NCBI GenBank assembly: GCA_937898885.1 | Contig: CALDKD010000120.1 | Span: forward strand, 1-63,055 | Direction: 5' to 3' | Origin: an uncultured Bacteroidales bacterium | Lineage (GTDB): Bacteria; Bacteroidota; Bacteroidia; Bacteroidales; Bacteroidaceae | Length of the DNA stretch: 63,055 nucleotides | Part shown: piece by piece, positions 25,992 to 35,751 of the stretch | How the letters are laid out: each line of letters opens with the position of its first letter | How positions within the stretch are numbered: the first letter of the stretch is position 1 | Translations under genes and position numbers: made by a program | The notes under the pieces: model-generated | The model's input: only the letters and a program-made list of their open reading frames with translations | Database searches by the model: none | What the model was told of the DNA's origin: nothing

Positions 25992-26747
25992 TTACTGATA
26001 TTGTCTGATGCGGACGTCGATGCCTGTACCATCAAGAAGAGTGACCACCTGCTGGATGTCTGTATTGCCGTAATGATACGGGAACAGGACTTTCGGCTTG
26101 ATGATATTGGCTACCTTGGCTATCTGCTCCGGTGTCATGGTGAAAGGCTGGTTGCACGGCAGGAAGGCCACATCGATGTTTTTGATATTCTCCATCTCGG
26201 GAATGTCCTCAGTATCGCCTGCAATGTAGATTCTGAATCCGTCTATTGTAAGTATGTATCCGTTGTCGCGTCCTTGCGGATGGAACTGTTGTTTCCCTTC
26301 TGATATGTTGTAAGCTGGAACCGCCTCTATCTTCCAACCGTTTCCAAAGGCCATCTCGTCTCCATTGGCCATAACATCGCCATAGCCGATAATGTCGTGC
26401 GAGTTCCGGTTGGCTATTACCTGCGTTCCGTCTTTGGCCAGCTGTGCCAGGGCCAGAGTATCGACGTGGTCGAAGTGCTCGTGTGTCACCAGAATGAAAT
26501 CGGCTTTCGGTAACTGTGTGTAGTCGGTCTCAGGCTGTGCGGCTTTGGTCACAGGGTCAACGTACAGCCATTTGTCGTTAATCATCATACGGATACTGCC
26601 GTGTTTGATGCAGTACATCCTGATTGTGGTCTTGCCTGATGTGAAGACATCGTCTGTAGGCTCGTACTGCTGCTCTGCCTTGGGCTTGCAGCCTGAAAGA
26701 ATGCCTGCGATTGCGCACATTGTGATAGCGAATGTTTTAAAACTCAT
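25992..26747 (-). CDS. UlaG-like metallo-beta-lactamase-fold hydrolase, lipoprotein
   Basis: This 251-residue protein has a lipoprotein signal peptide with lipobox GILSGC near residue 19. The metal site HEHFDHVD (VTHEHFDHVDTL), the Asp of AGDTEDIP and the His of FPYHYGNTD form the two-metal centre of the MBL fold, of the UlaG/COG2220 kind. Its substrate is unknown. A minus-strand -7-like TAATTTTG at 26820-26813 fits as its promoter, and it heads the trio with LemA and the membrane protein. Confidence 0.9.
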   Translation of the reverse strand: MSFKTFAITMCAIAGILSGCKPKAEQQYEPTDDVFTSGKTTIRMYCIKHGSIRMMINDKWLYVDPVTKAAQPETDYTQLPKADFILVTHEHFDHVDTLALAQLAKDGTQVIANRNSHDIIGYGDVMANGDEMAFGNGWKIEAVPAYNISEGKQQFHPQGRDNGYILTIDGFRIYIAGDTEDIPEMENIKNIDVAFLPCNQPFTMTPEQIAKVANIIKPKVLFPYHYGNTDIQQVVTLLDGTGIDVRIRQYQ

Positions 26748-26829
26748 ATAAATAATGTTTGTTTATTGCCTTGCTCTCAATACTACGTTGTCTTTGAATT
26801 GGTCAGACACCGCAAAATTAAAATATAAT

Positions 26830-26860
26830 TTGTTAATAAACAGTTCTTGTATTAATTTTA
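26830..26860 (+). promoter_or_regulatory. Promoter of the carboxylesterase gene
   Basis: TTG at 26830-26832 and TAATTTTA at 26853-26860 are 20 bases apart and resemble the Bacteroidota consensus. The start codon lies 60 bases downstream. Confidence 0.5.
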
Positions 26861-26920
26861 CATCGCTTGAACAGACATTATGTCCCAGCCTGAATAGAAA
26901 AAATAGTTTTGAATAAGATT

Positions 26921-28489
26921 ATGAGAAAGATTGTGAGAATGTTTGGTCTGCTTGCAATAGCGTCTCTGCCGTTGATCTCTTCCTGCTCAGACGCCATTAC
27001 AAGTCAGGTTAGTGTTACCGGAGGGGTAATTGAGGGTGTGTCAGAAGAGGGAATGAGCGTTTATAAAGGTATTCCTTTTGCTGCTCCGCCAGTAGGAGAC
27101 TTACGCTGGAAGGCCCCTCAGCCAGTGATTCCTTGGGATGGCGTAAGAGATGCCAAAGAGTTTGGCGACAGCCCGGTTCAGGCTATGGGCGGAGATGGCA
27201 GTGAGGATTGTCTTTACCTGAATGTATGGACACCTGCCAAGACTAAAAGTGACAGACTGCCCGTTATGGTGTGGATATTCGGAGGAGGCTTCGCTATGGG
27301 AAGCTCGTCGCAGTTCAATGGCGCGCCTCTGGCAGAGAATGGTGTTGTTTTTGTAAGCGTGAATTACCGTGTGGGTACTATGGGCTTCCTCGCTCATCCT
27401 GAGCTCAGCGCTGAGAGTCCTGACCACGTCTCTGGAAATTATGGCATTCTGGACCAGATTGCCGGTTTGAGGTGGGTTCAGGAGAATATATCCAATTTTG
27501 GCGGTGATCCGGATAATGTGACTATATTCGGTGAGTCGGCCGGAGGAATCTCTGTAAGTATGCTTTGCGCATCCCCGCTTGCCAAAGGACTGTTCCGCAG
27601 GGCTATCTCGCAGAGTGGCGGCTCATTCGCTCCTGCCAGGAGGCACCCGTATCCAGGTGAGAATATGAGGATGCTGGCCGATTGCGAGCAAGAGGGACTG
27701 GAAAAGATGAGAGCGCTTGGCTGTGCATCAATAAAGGAGATGCGTGAGCTGGCTCCAAATGCGTTAGGCGGCGGCTTCTCAATGGCGGGAGGTGCCTGGC
27801 CTCTGGTCGATGGTTATGTGATACCGGGAGACCAGTATTCGATGTATGAGTCTGGAAATTATAATAATGTTGACATTCTGGTTGGATATAACTCTGACGA
27901 GGGCCTGAGTTTTGGCGCAACAAGGGATCCGGCGCAGCATATCAGGGACACACAGGACAGATATGGCAAGTTTGCCGATACACTGCTCAAGGCTTATCCT
28001 ATTACAGAGACTGCGGTACCCAAGAGCGGACGTAATCTGACCCGTGATGTCGCATTCGGATGGCATACCTGGGCCTGGGCCTGCAAGCAGGCTGAAAAGG
28101 GCGGTGCGAAAGTGTATCTATACTATTTTGACCAGCATCCGGACTATCCTGAGGGCTCTCCTATGTATGGGCAGGGCTCACCGCACGGACAGGACGTTGA
28201 TTTCGTGTTCGGCAGCCTGCGCGAGCCGACGGCCCTTCCTACAGACCGTGCATTGTCCGACATAATGATTAAGTATTGGACGAATTTCGCCAAGACAGGG
28301 AATCCGAATGGTGAGGCATTGCCGGAGTGGCCTGAATTCAGCGGAGTGGGAGGCAAGGTTATGAATCTCAGTGGCGATGCGCCGTTTGCCGGTCCTGTCC
28401 ATGAGGAAGAGGCAATGAAAGTTCTTGACAGTTACTTTGAATGGCTCCGTACGCCGGAAGGCTCTGCCTGGGCTAATGCCGGGGAATAG
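26921..28489 (+). CDS. Type-B carboxylesterase, secreted lipoprotein
   Basis: I chose ATG 26921 (MRKIVRMFGLLAIASLPLIS); the only upstream in-frame alternative is a TTG at 26909. The 522-residue alpha/beta hydrolase has a lipobox ending in ISSC. It belongs to the carboxylesterase/para-nitrobenzyl esterase family, shown by YKGIPFAAPPVGDLRW, the CLYLNVWTP block, oxyanion hole FGGGFAMGS and nucleophile elbow FGESAGG (Ser in GESAG). His in PHGQDVDFVFG completes the triad. It could remove acetyl or feruloyl groups from plant glycans, though the substrate is unknown. A terminator follows. Confidence 0.92.
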   Translation: MRKIVRMFGLLAIASLPLISSCSDAITSQVSVTGGVIEGVSEEGMSVYKGIPFAAPPVGDLRWKAPQPVIPWDGVRDAKEFGDSPVQAMGGDGSEDCLYLNVWTPAKTKSDRLPVMVWIFGGGFAMGSSSQFNGAPLAENGVVFVSVNYRVGTMGFLAHPELSAESPDHVSGNYGILDQIAGLRWVQENISNFGGDPDNVTIFGESAGGISVSMLCASPLAKGLFRRAISQSGGSFAPARRHPYPGENMRMLADCEQEGLEKMRALGCASIKEMRELAPNALGGGFSMAGGAWPLVDGYVIPGDQYSMYESGNYNNVDILVGYNSDEGLSFGATRDPAQHIRDTQDRYGKFADTLLKAYPITETAVPKSGRNLTRDVAFGWHTWAWACKQAEKGGAKVYLYYFDQHPDYPEGSPMYGQGSPHGQDVDFVFGSLREPTALPTDRALSDIMIKYWTNFAKTGNPNGEALPEWPEFSGVGGKVMNLSGDAPFAGPVHEEEAMKVLDSYFEWLRTPEGSAWANAGE

Positions 28490-28522
28490 TAGAAACCGGT
28501 GATTATCAGGTGCTTTATAATT

Positions 28523-28559
28523 GAGCCGTGTGGTATTGGGATCACACGGCTCTTTCTTG
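28523..28559 (+). terminator. Rho-independent terminator after the carboxylesterase
   Basis: GAGCCGTGTG (28523-28532) pairs perfectly with CACACGGCTC (28543-28552) around a 10-base loop, followed by TTTCTTG. Confidence 0.9.
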
Positions 28560-28600
28560 TTAATTAATATGAAATAATATTAATTAATAGTGAAAATCAT

Positions 28601-28608
28601 TATCTTTG
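28601..28608 (+). promoter_or_regulatory. -7 promoter element of the rel-type gene
   Basis: TATCTTTG matches the Bacteroidota TAnnTTTG -7 box and lies 44 bases before the start codon. No convincing -33 TTG sits at the usual distance. Confidence 0.5.
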
Positions 28609-28652
28609 CTGAATTTAGTATGTGTACTGCCAAATATGCAAATTGAAGCGAT

Positions 28653-30518
28653 ATGATGACTGTTGAGGAAATCAGGCAATCTGCCGAAGAGGTTTTTTCT
28701 GTGGTAAGGGACAAGTGTACCGACAAGGAAATGTCCCGTATCAGAGAGGCGTTTGAACTTGCCTTTGAGGCACACGGACAACAACATCGCAAGACCGGTG
28801 AGCCATACATTATCCATCCGATTGCCGTGGCACGGATTGTCGCCGAGGAACTTGAGCTTGGAGCCAATGCCGTGATAGCGGCGTTCCTGCACGATGTGGT
28901 GGAGGATACGCCATATACCTTGGATGATATCCGCAGCCGCTTTGGCGATGATGTCGCTTTCCTGGTTGATGTGGTAACCAAGCGGAAGAAGACTCAGGAT
29001 GGTCAGTCCAAGCAGGTTGAGAACTTCAGGCAGATTCTGGACTCCGTGCACTATGATATACGCGCCTTGATGATAAAACTGGCTGACCGTCTGCACAATA
29101 TGCGTACGCTCAGCTCAATGCGTACTGACAAGCAGATGAAGATTGCAGGTGAGACGGATTTCTTCTATGCTCCGCTTGCAAACAGACTGGGACTGTACCA
29201 CGTTAAGTCTGAGCTGGAGAATCTGTCATTCAAATATCGCTGCGAGAGCGAGTATGAGGCGATAGCCAGACAACTTGCAGAGGATAGGGAGCGCACGGAT
29301 CCTGATGTCTTGTCATTCACCAACGAGATTGATGAGATTCTTAAGGCCAGAGGCATACAGGCAAGGACTCAGGTCCGTTACCGCAAACCGTACAGTATAT
29401 GGCGCGATATGAAGAAAAATGGCGTGGACTTTGCCAGAGTGGAGTTCAAGCACTATGTGCGTGTCATCTACACACCGTCGGAGGGGTGGGGCGAGAAGGA
29501 TACAAGTCTTTTCATTTATTCCGTATTGACAGACAGGTTTAAGGAGCGTCCGGGAAGTGTGGTGAATTATATAGACACCCCTAAGGAGAATGGCTATCAG
29601 AGCTTTCACGTGAAACTTCTGGGGCGCCCGGGATGCTGGGAGGAGTTGCATATATCATCCGAGAGGATGTTGCGCAACTCGCGTCTGGGATGCATCGTCA
29701 AGACAAATGAGGAGAGTATGCGCCAATGGGTGAGCAAGCTTCAGGGTGTGTTGAGGGATATGGCGGAGCATCGCGATACGGAGAGCTTTATGGAGGGACT
29801 TACCAGATCCCTCTACAACGAGGATATATATGTACTTACGCCTAAAGGCCGTGTGGTTCTGCTGCCTCAGGGTGCCACAGCGCTGGATTTCGCGTTTGAG
29901 CTCCATACCGACATTGGAATGCATGCACAGTATGCGCGTGTTAATGGAAAACTCTGTTCTGTAAAGACTGAGCTTCACCGTGGCGACTGCGTGGAGATTG
30001 GTACAAGCAGTGAGATACATCCGCAACGCGATTGGATTGACAATGTAAAGAGTACCAAGGCAAAGAACTATCTGCTAGGTGTGATAAAGCACGATGATGT
30101 GGATATATATCATCTGTGCCCGATTTGTCATCCGCTGCCTGGCGATGAGGTGGTGGGCTTCAATGGGGCGGACGGCAAGATTACGCTTCACCGGCGTAAC
30201 TGTCCTGAGGCTATCAGACTGGCATCGGAGCAAGGCGATGAGATTGTCTCCGTGAATTTTGAGAGTGATTGCTCAAAGACTTACATTATACGCCTTAATA
30301 TTGTGGCCATTGACAGGTATCACCTGCTTCGTGATATAATAGACTGCATTGTGGAGCAACAGCGCTTGTCGATGGTCAATCTCAATACTGTTATGTCTGA
30401 TCAGATAGTGAGCTGTATTGTTGACTTTGGAGTTCACTCGGCCGATGAGTTGGCAAGTACCATCCGGAATATCTCGATGATACACGGAGTAGATGAGGTT
30501 CAGAGACTTTATATTTGA
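28653..30518 (+). CDS. RelA/SpoT homologue, probable (p)ppGpp hydrolase with degraded synthetase
   Basis: This 621-residue protein has the long RSH layout: HD hydrolase (about 20-200), synthetase-like domain (about 230-340), TGS (about 390-450), a Cys-containing zinc-finger-like region (LCPICHPLPG) and a C-terminal ACT domain. HD motifs are intact: TGEPYIIHP, His80-Asp81...Glu84-Asp85 (HDVVEDT) and LADRLHNMRTL. In the synthetase region the usual RPKHIYSIYRKM reads RYRKPYSIWRDM. The catalytic Asp of the YDLLAVRVI-type motif appears to be replaced (EFKHYVRVI). Downstream NGYQSFHV is kept. I read it as hydrolase-dominant and possibly unable to make ppGpp. The protein is also shorter than typical Rel/SpoT (around 730). 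A second full-length Rel likely exists elsewhere. Confidence 0.85.
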   Translation: MMTVEEIRQSAEEVFSVVRDKCTDKEMSRIREAFELAFEAHGQQHRKTGEPYIIHPIAVARIVAEELELGANAVIAAFLHDVVEDTPYTLDDIRSRFGDDVAFLVDVVTKRKKTQDGQSKQVENFRQILDSVHYDIRALMIKLADRLHNMRTLSSMRTDKQMKIAGETDFFYAPLANRLGLYHVKSELENLSFKYRCESEYEAIARQLAEDRERTDPDVLSFTNEIDEILKARGIQARTQVRYRKPYSIWRDMKKNGVDFARVEFKHYVRVIYTPSEGWGEKDTSLFIYSVLTDRFKERPGSVVNYIDTPKENGYQSFHVKLLGRPGCWEELHISSERMLRNSRLGCIVKTNEESMRQWVSKLQGVLRDMAEHRDTESFMEGLTRSLYNEDIYVLTPKGRVVLLPQGATALDFAFELHTDIGMHAQYARVNGKLCSVKTELHRGDCVEIGTSSEIHPQRDWIDNVKSTKAKNYLLGVIKHDDVDIYHLCPICHPLPGDEVVGFNGADGKITLHRRNCPEAIRLASEQGDEIVSVNFESDCSKTYIIRLNIVAIDRYHLLRDIIDCIVEQQRLSMVNLNTVMSDQIVSCIVDFGVHSADELASTIRNISMIHGVDEVQRLYI

Positions 30519-30543
30519 TTTCAATAATTAATAGAATAGTGTT

Positions 30544-32733
30544 ATGTCAAATTACGATTGGAAATTCTCTACCATTGGTGGAGTGACTAGAGTTAACATT
30601 GAGAGTGGCGAGGATATCGCTCATCTTGGAGAGTTGGATCAGAAGTTGTGGACAGTTCTCAGCTGCCCGGTAAAGGGGCTTGAGCTTGATGAGGCCACAT
30701 TGAGTATGATTGATGTTGATAAGGATGGCAAGATTCACGTGAACGATGTCATTGCTACCGCAGAGTGGCTGAACAAGGCACTTGGCAATCTGGATTGCCT
30801 TTTCAAGAAGGATGACACCATTCCTCTCACCGCATTCAACCAGAAAACGGAGGAGGGTAAGCGTCTTCAGAAATCAGCCCGTCAGATTCTGTCGAATCTT
30901 AATCTGAAGAAGGATAGCATCTCTGTGGCGGATACATCAGACAGCATCGCTATTTTTGCCAAGACAAAACTGAATGGTGATGGCATAGTAACTCCTGACT
31001 CAACCGATGATGAGGACTTGAAGTCTGTGGTGACCAATGCTGTGGCTGCCGTAGGAGGCGTACAGGACAGAAGTGGTGTGGCTGGTGTGAATGCTGAGCT
31101 TGTTGAGAAGTTCTACGCTGAGCTGGCCGCTTATACGGCTTGGATTGAGGCCCGCGAGGCAGACAAGGCCGCTATTCTTCCTTACGGCGATGACACCGCG
31201 GCTGCCTGGGCGGCAGTGGCAGCCCTCAAGGAGAAGGTTGCGGATTTCTTTATGCGCTGCAAGCTTGCCGACTTCCACAATGACAGCGAGGCTGTTCTTG
31301 ATGTGTCAACTGAGAAATTAGGGGCTATAAGCGGAAATGATCTCTCTGCTTGTAATGATGAGATTTCCACATATCCTCTGGCCAAGGTCAACAAGGAGCA
31401 GCTGCTTCCGTTGAACGGTGGCATCAACCCGGCCTGGAGAGGCGCTTTTGCCGCATTGAAGGCTCTTGTACTTGATGCTGAGTTTGCATCAAAGGATGCC
31501 ATTACCGAAGGTGAGTGGGTATCGGTACTGGCAAAATTCGATGCTTTCAATGCCTGGAATGGCGAAAAGGCAGGCGCGTCTGTTGAGCCGCTTGGCTATG
31601 AGGTGGCAAAGAGTATCCTCACTGCCGGCAGAAAGGCTGACTTGCTGGCGCTTATAGATCAGGACCTTGCCCTGAAGGAGGAGAGTGAGTCTATAGATGA
31701 GGTGAACAAACTGACACATCTGTATCGCGATTTCTATTCATTGCTCTGCAATTTTGTGACAATGAGGGATTTCTATGCTCCCGGAGAGCTGGCGATATTC
31801 CAGGCCGGTACTCTATATGTTGACCAGAGAAGCTGCGATCTGTGTATAAAGGTGAGCGATATGGGTAAGCAGGACGCTATGGCCGGATTGAGCAATATGT
31901 TCATTGCTTACTGCAATTGTGTGTCAAAGCATAGTGCTGAGACAATGACCATTGCCGCTGTGATTACCGATGGCGATGTGAATAACATACGTGAGGGCAA
32001 GAACGCGATTTTCTACGACCGCAACGGCCTTGACTGGGATGCCACTATCATTAAAGTTGTGGATAATCCTATCAGTATCCGTCAGGCTTTCTGGCGCCCT
32101 TACCGCAAGTTCGCACAATTCATTGAGAATCTTGTGAACAAGACCGCATCTGACAAGGATGCCAAGGCAATGGGCGATATGACATCAAGCGTAACAGCAA
32201 AGGCTGAGGGCGGTCAGGCGAAACAACCGTTTGATATCGGTAAGTTCGCTGGAATTACAGCCGCATTCGGACTGGCGCTGGCCGGATTGGGGGCTGCCAT
32301 CGCTGCCATTGCGAAGACTCTGGCCGGATTCAAGTTCTGGCAGTGGCTGGTGCTGATAGCCGCTATTATGCTGATTATCTCGGGTCCTGCAATGATTATG
32401 GCCTGGCTGAAACTCCGTAAGCGTAATCTTGCTCCATTGCTTAATGCCAATGGCTGGGCAGTCAACTCCAAGACATTGGTCAACACCCGTTTCGGAGCTA
32501 CCCTTACCAGTATGGCCAAACTTCCTAAGTTCGCCGCGAATGGTGATCCGTATGTAATGGCTCCTTGGAAAAAATGGCTTATCCGCATTGCATTGATTCT
32601 GGTGGTGGCATTTGGAGCACTCTATTTCACAAACAGTCTTGAGTGCATAGGGCTTCACTATGAGAAGAAGACAAAGGATGCTCCGGTTGAGACAGTTGAG
32701 CCTGTTGCGGAGGAGAGTGTCGTTACTGAGTAA
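30544..32733 (+). CDS. Large EF-hand-like membrane protein of unknown function
   Basis: This 729-residue protein resembles no named family I can identify. Near the N-terminus it has a clear EF-hand loop at residues 57-68 (DVDKDGKIHVND) and a second Asp-rich loop at about 142-158 (KLNGDGIVTPDS). The long middle is mostly helical and rich in Ala, Glu and Lys. The C-terminus has two or three membrane spans (about 565-625 and 678-698) and an acidic tail. There is no signal peptide, so the N-terminal domain probably faces the cytoplasm. It starts 25 bp after the rel-type gene and is followed 15 bp later by dcp. Confidence 0.8.
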   Translation: MSNYDWKFSTIGGVTRVNIESGEDIAHLGELDQKLWTVLSCPVKGLELDEATLSMIDVDKDGKIHVNDVIATAEWLNKALGNLDCLFKKDDTIPLTAFNQKTEEGKRLQKSARQILSNLNLKKDSISVADTSDSIAIFAKTKLNGDGIVTPDSTDDEDLKSVVTNAVAAVGGVQDRSGVAGVNAELVEKFYAELAAYTAWIEAREADKAAILPYGDDTAAAWAAVAALKEKVADFFMRCKLADFHNDSEAVLDVSTEKLGAISGNDLSACNDEISTYPLAKVNKEQLLPLNGGINPAWRGAFAALKALVLDAEFASKDAITEGEWVSVLAKFDAFNAWNGEKAGASVEPLGYEVAKSILTAGRKADLLALIDQDLALKEESESIDEVNKLTHLYRDFYSLLCNFVTMRDFYAPGELAIFQAGTLYVDQRSCDLCIKVSDMGKQDAMAGLSNMFIAYCNCVSKHSAETMTIAAVITDGDVNNIREGKNAIFYDRNGLDWDATIIKVVDNPISIRQAFWRPYRKFAQFIENLVNKTASDKDAKAMGDMTSSVTAKAEGGQAKQPFDIGKFAGITAAFGLALAGLGAAIAAIAKTLAGFKFWQWLVLIAAIMLIISGPAMIMAWLKLRKRNLAPLLNANGWAVNSKTLVNTRFGATLTSMAKLPKFAANGDPYVMAPWKKWLIRIALILVVAFGALYFTNSLECIGLHYEKKTKDAPVETVEPVAEESVVTE

Positions 32734-32748
32734 ATAAAGTCTGCTTAT

Positions 32749-34854
32749 ATGAGAAAACTTGCTTTCGCGGCTATGTCGCTGTTGCTTCTGGCCGCTTGTA
32801 ACTGTAACAAGATGGAAAATGTAAATCCTTTGCTTGCCGACTCTCCGCTGCCATACGGAGCACCGCAGTTCGATAAGATAAGTCTGGAGCATTATCTGCC
32901 TGCTTTCGAACAGTCAATATCAGATGCCAAGGCTGAGGTTGACGGTATTATTGAGAATTCGGAGCCTGCTACTTTCCAGAATACCATCGAGGCTCTGGAA
33001 TTTGTGGGATTGAGATACAATGATGTGGCCAGTATCTTCTTCAATCTGTTGGAAGCTGACTCAAATCCAGAGATGCAGGAGCTTGCCGACACAATCTCGT
33101 CGCTCACGACCGGGTTCTCAATGTATGTTAGCCTGAATGACGCTCTGTTCCAGCGTGTAAAGGCCGTATATGACCAGCGTGAGTCTCTGGCTTTGGATCA
33201 GGACCAGAAAAGACTGCTGGACAACACATACAAGTCATTCGTACGCAGTGGAGCCAACCTTTCTGCCGATGACAAGAAATTGTATAGCGGCTATATTGAG
33301 CAACTGAACCAGCTCTCGCTGGATTTCAGCAAGAATGTGCTGGCGGCTACAAATGCATTCAAGCTTGTGATTGATTCCGAGTCTGAGCTTGACGGACTGC
33401 CTGAGTTCGTGCGTGAGCAGTTTGCGGCTGCTGCCAGAGAGGCCGGCAAGGATGAGGGCTGGCTCATTGACCTGTCTCAGCCAAGCTATTCCGCATTTAT
33501 GAAGTACAGCACAAACCGGGATCTTAAGGAGAAACTGTATCGCGCATATAATACCAAGGGACTGGCCCCTGAGAACGACAATACAGGTATCATCAAACAG
33601 ATTGTTGACCTTCGTCTTAAGGTTGCCAGACTGCTTGGTTTCGACACTTATGCTGATTATGCCATTGATGACCGTATGGCAAAGAGTACCGCCAATGTGC
33701 AGGACTTCTTAAGGAGGCTCACTGAGCCATCTCTTCCCGCTGCACGCAGGGAGGTTGCAGAGCTGAATGAGTACGCCAAGGCCAATGGCTTTGAGGGCGC
33801 CACTCTTATGCCTTGGGATTTCAGCTATTGGGCAGAGAGACTGAGAGTTGAGAAGTACGACCTTAGCGATGAGGAACTGAAGCCATATTTCAAGCTTGAT
33901 GATTGTATTCCAGCCGCATTCAGCCTTGCCAACAAACTCTATGGACTCACATTCGAGGAGCGCAAGGATATTCCGGTATATCATCCTGATGTCCGTGTTT
34001 ACGATGTTAAGGATGCGGATGGCAGCCATCTGGCTCTGTTCTATGCCGATTTCTTCCCTCGCGAGAGTAAGCGTGGTGGAGCCTGGATGACAGAGTTCCG
34101 TCCGCAGAGAATCGTGAACGGGGTGGAGGAGAGACCGTTCATCAGCATCGTAACCAACTTTACGAAACCTGTAGGCGATACTCCGGCGCTCATCACTCAC
34201 GATGAGTTTATCACATTCCTGCACGAGTTTGGTCACTCACTTCAGGGTATAACGGCCGTTGGTCGCTATCCGTCAATGACCGGTACCAGTGTTGATCACG
34301 ATTTTGTGGAGCTGTTCTCGCAGATTAACGAGAACTGGGGTTACGAGTCAGAGTATCTGAATACTTTCGCAAAGCATTACCAGACTGGCGATGTTATTCC
34401 TCAGGCTTTGATAGACAAGATCAAGAATGCCAAGAACTATCTGGCTGCATATTATCACGTGCGTCAGCTTCAGTTCGGCGTTGTGGATATGGCATGGCAC
34501 ACCGTCACCTCTGCTCCCGGTGAGAGTGTGCTGCAGTTTGAGCGCAATGCTCTTGAGCCGCTCGATGTCATGCCGCCTGTGGACGGTTGCTGCTCGTCAA
34601 CCTCATTCAACCACATCTTCAGTGGCGGGTATAGTGCCGGTTACTACTCGTATAAGTGGTCTGAGGTGCTTGCTGCCGATGCCTTCTCTCTGTTCGAGGA
34701 GGAGGGACTGTTTGATCAGACTACAGCCTCATCGTTCCGCAAGATGATGTCAACCGGCGATGCTGTAGATCCTGCTGAGCTGTACCGTCAGTTCAGAGGT
34801 CACGATCCAGAACCGGAGGCCCTTCTTATCCAGCTTGGCATCATCGGAAAGTGA
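32749..34854 (+). CDS. dcp: M3-family peptidyl-dipeptidase (Dcp-like), lipoprotein
   Basis: This 701-residue zinc metallopeptidase removes dipeptides from peptide C-termini. The zinc motif is HEFGH (His492-Glu493-His496) in FLHEFGHSLQG, and the downstream Glu of this family lies in SVDHDFVELFSQINENW. The opening YGAPQFDKISLEHYLPAFEQ is typical of Dcp/oligopeptidase A. A lipobox (LLLAAC) at the start places it in the envelope. Full length. Confidence 0.94.
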   Translation: MRKLAFAAMSLLLLAACNCNKMENVNPLLADSPLPYGAPQFDKISLEHYLPAFEQSISDAKAEVDGIIENSEPATFQNTIEALEFVGLRYNDVASIFFNLLEADSNPEMQELADTISSLTTGFSMYVSLNDALFQRVKAVYDQRESLALDQDQKRLLDNTYKSFVRSGANLSADDKKLYSGYIEQLNQLSLDFSKNVLAATNAFKLVIDSESELDGLPEFVREQFAAAAREAGKDEGWLIDLSQPSYSAFMKYSTNRDLKEKLYRAYNTKGLAPENDNTGIIKQIVDLRLKVARLLGFDTYADYAIDDRMAKSTANVQDFLRRLTEPSLPAARREVAELNEYAKANGFEGATLMPWDFSYWAERLRVEKYDLSDEELKPYFKLDDCIPAAFSLANKLYGLTFEERKDIPVYHPDVRVYDVKDADGSHLALFYADFFPRESKRGGAWMTEFRPQRIVNGVEERPFISIVTNFTKPVGDTPALITHDEFITFLHEFGHSLQGITAVGRYPSMTGTSVDHDFVELFSQINENWGYESEYLNTFAKHYQTGDVIPQALIDKIKNAKNYLAAYYHVRQLQFGVVDMAWHTVTSAPGESVLQFERNALEPLDVMPPVDGCCSSTSFNHIFSGGYSAGYYSYKWSEVLAADAFSLFEEEGLFDQTTASSFRKMMSTGDAVDPAELYRQFRGHDPEPEALLIQLGIIGK

Positions 34855-34858
34855 TGCT

Positions 34859-35743
34859 ATGAGAGCCGGTCTCAAGACCAAACTGGCATATATGGCCGCT
34901 TTCGTTGTGGTGGCTATATGGAGCGAGACGTTCGTGTCCAGTAAAATACTGCTGGAAAGGGGACTGTTGCCCGCAGACATATTCGTAATGCGGTTCGTGC
35001 TGGCTTATCTGCTTATTTGGATTGGCTCGCCAAAAAGACTTTTTGCCAACTCTCTGGCCGATGAGATGCGTATGCTTCTCCTCGGCCTGACGGGTGGCTC
35101 GCTATACTTTCTTGCCGAGAATTCGGCACTCAGCTACTCCACGGCATCGAACGTGGCCATAATTGTATGTGGCGCGCCTGTAATCACCGCAATTCTGCTG
35201 TCGTACTTTTATGACGAGGAGAAGATGAGCGTAAGGCAGATACTTGGCTCGGTTGTGGCGTTCGTTGGAATGATACTTGTTATTTTCAACGGTGAGGTAA
35301 TGCTGAGACTTAATCCAAAGGGCGATGCTCTGGCTTTTACGGCAGCCTTGGTGTGGGGCATATATTCCCTAATTATGAAAAAGGTATCGCCCAAATACTC
35401 AACTGTGTTTATCACACGTAAGGTATTCGCCTACGGACTGCTTACCATATTGCCATACTTCTTTTTCGTGCATCCTCTCAACCTGGATATGACGGTATTG
35501 TCCCAACCTGTGGTGTGGGGCAATCTGCTTTATCTGAGTATTGTGGCATCGTTGCTCTGCTTTGTTACGTGGAACTGGTGCCTCACTGCCATCGGCACAG
35601 TCAAGACCACTAATCTCATATATTGCCAGCCTTTCTTTACGATGCTGGTGGCGTATATGGTACTCGATGAGCGAATTACCTGGATGGCCATCCTTGGCAC
35701 CGCCATCCTTACCATAGGTATGATGCTGGCGGAGAAGAGGTAG
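34859..35743 (+). CDS. DMT-superfamily (EamA) transporter
   Basis: I chose ATG 34859, 4 bp after the dcp stop; an upstream TTG would overlap dcp. The 294-residue protein has about ten membrane spans in two EamA repeats, visible as WSETFVSSKILLERGLLPADIFVMRF and the second copy beginning at PKGDALAFTAALVWGIYS. It probably exports amino acids or other small metabolites; the substrate is not clear. It is convergent with the MATE gene 8 bp away, with no obvious terminator between. Confidence 0.9.
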   Translation: MRAGLKTKLAYMAAFVVVAIWSETFVSSKILLERGLLPADIFVMRFVLAYLLIWIGSPKRLFANSLADEMRMLLLGLTGGSLYFLAENSALSYSTASNVAIIVCGAPVITAILLSYFYDEEKMSVRQILGSVVAFVGMILVIFNGEVMLRLNPKGDALAFTAALVWGIYSLIMKKVSPKYSTVFITRKVFAYGLLTILPYFFFVHPLNLDMTVLSQPVVWGNLLYLSIVASLLCFVTWNWCLTAIGTVKTTNLIYCQPFFTMLVAYMVLDERITWMAILGTAILTIGMMLAEKR

Positions 35744-35751
35744 TACGTTCC

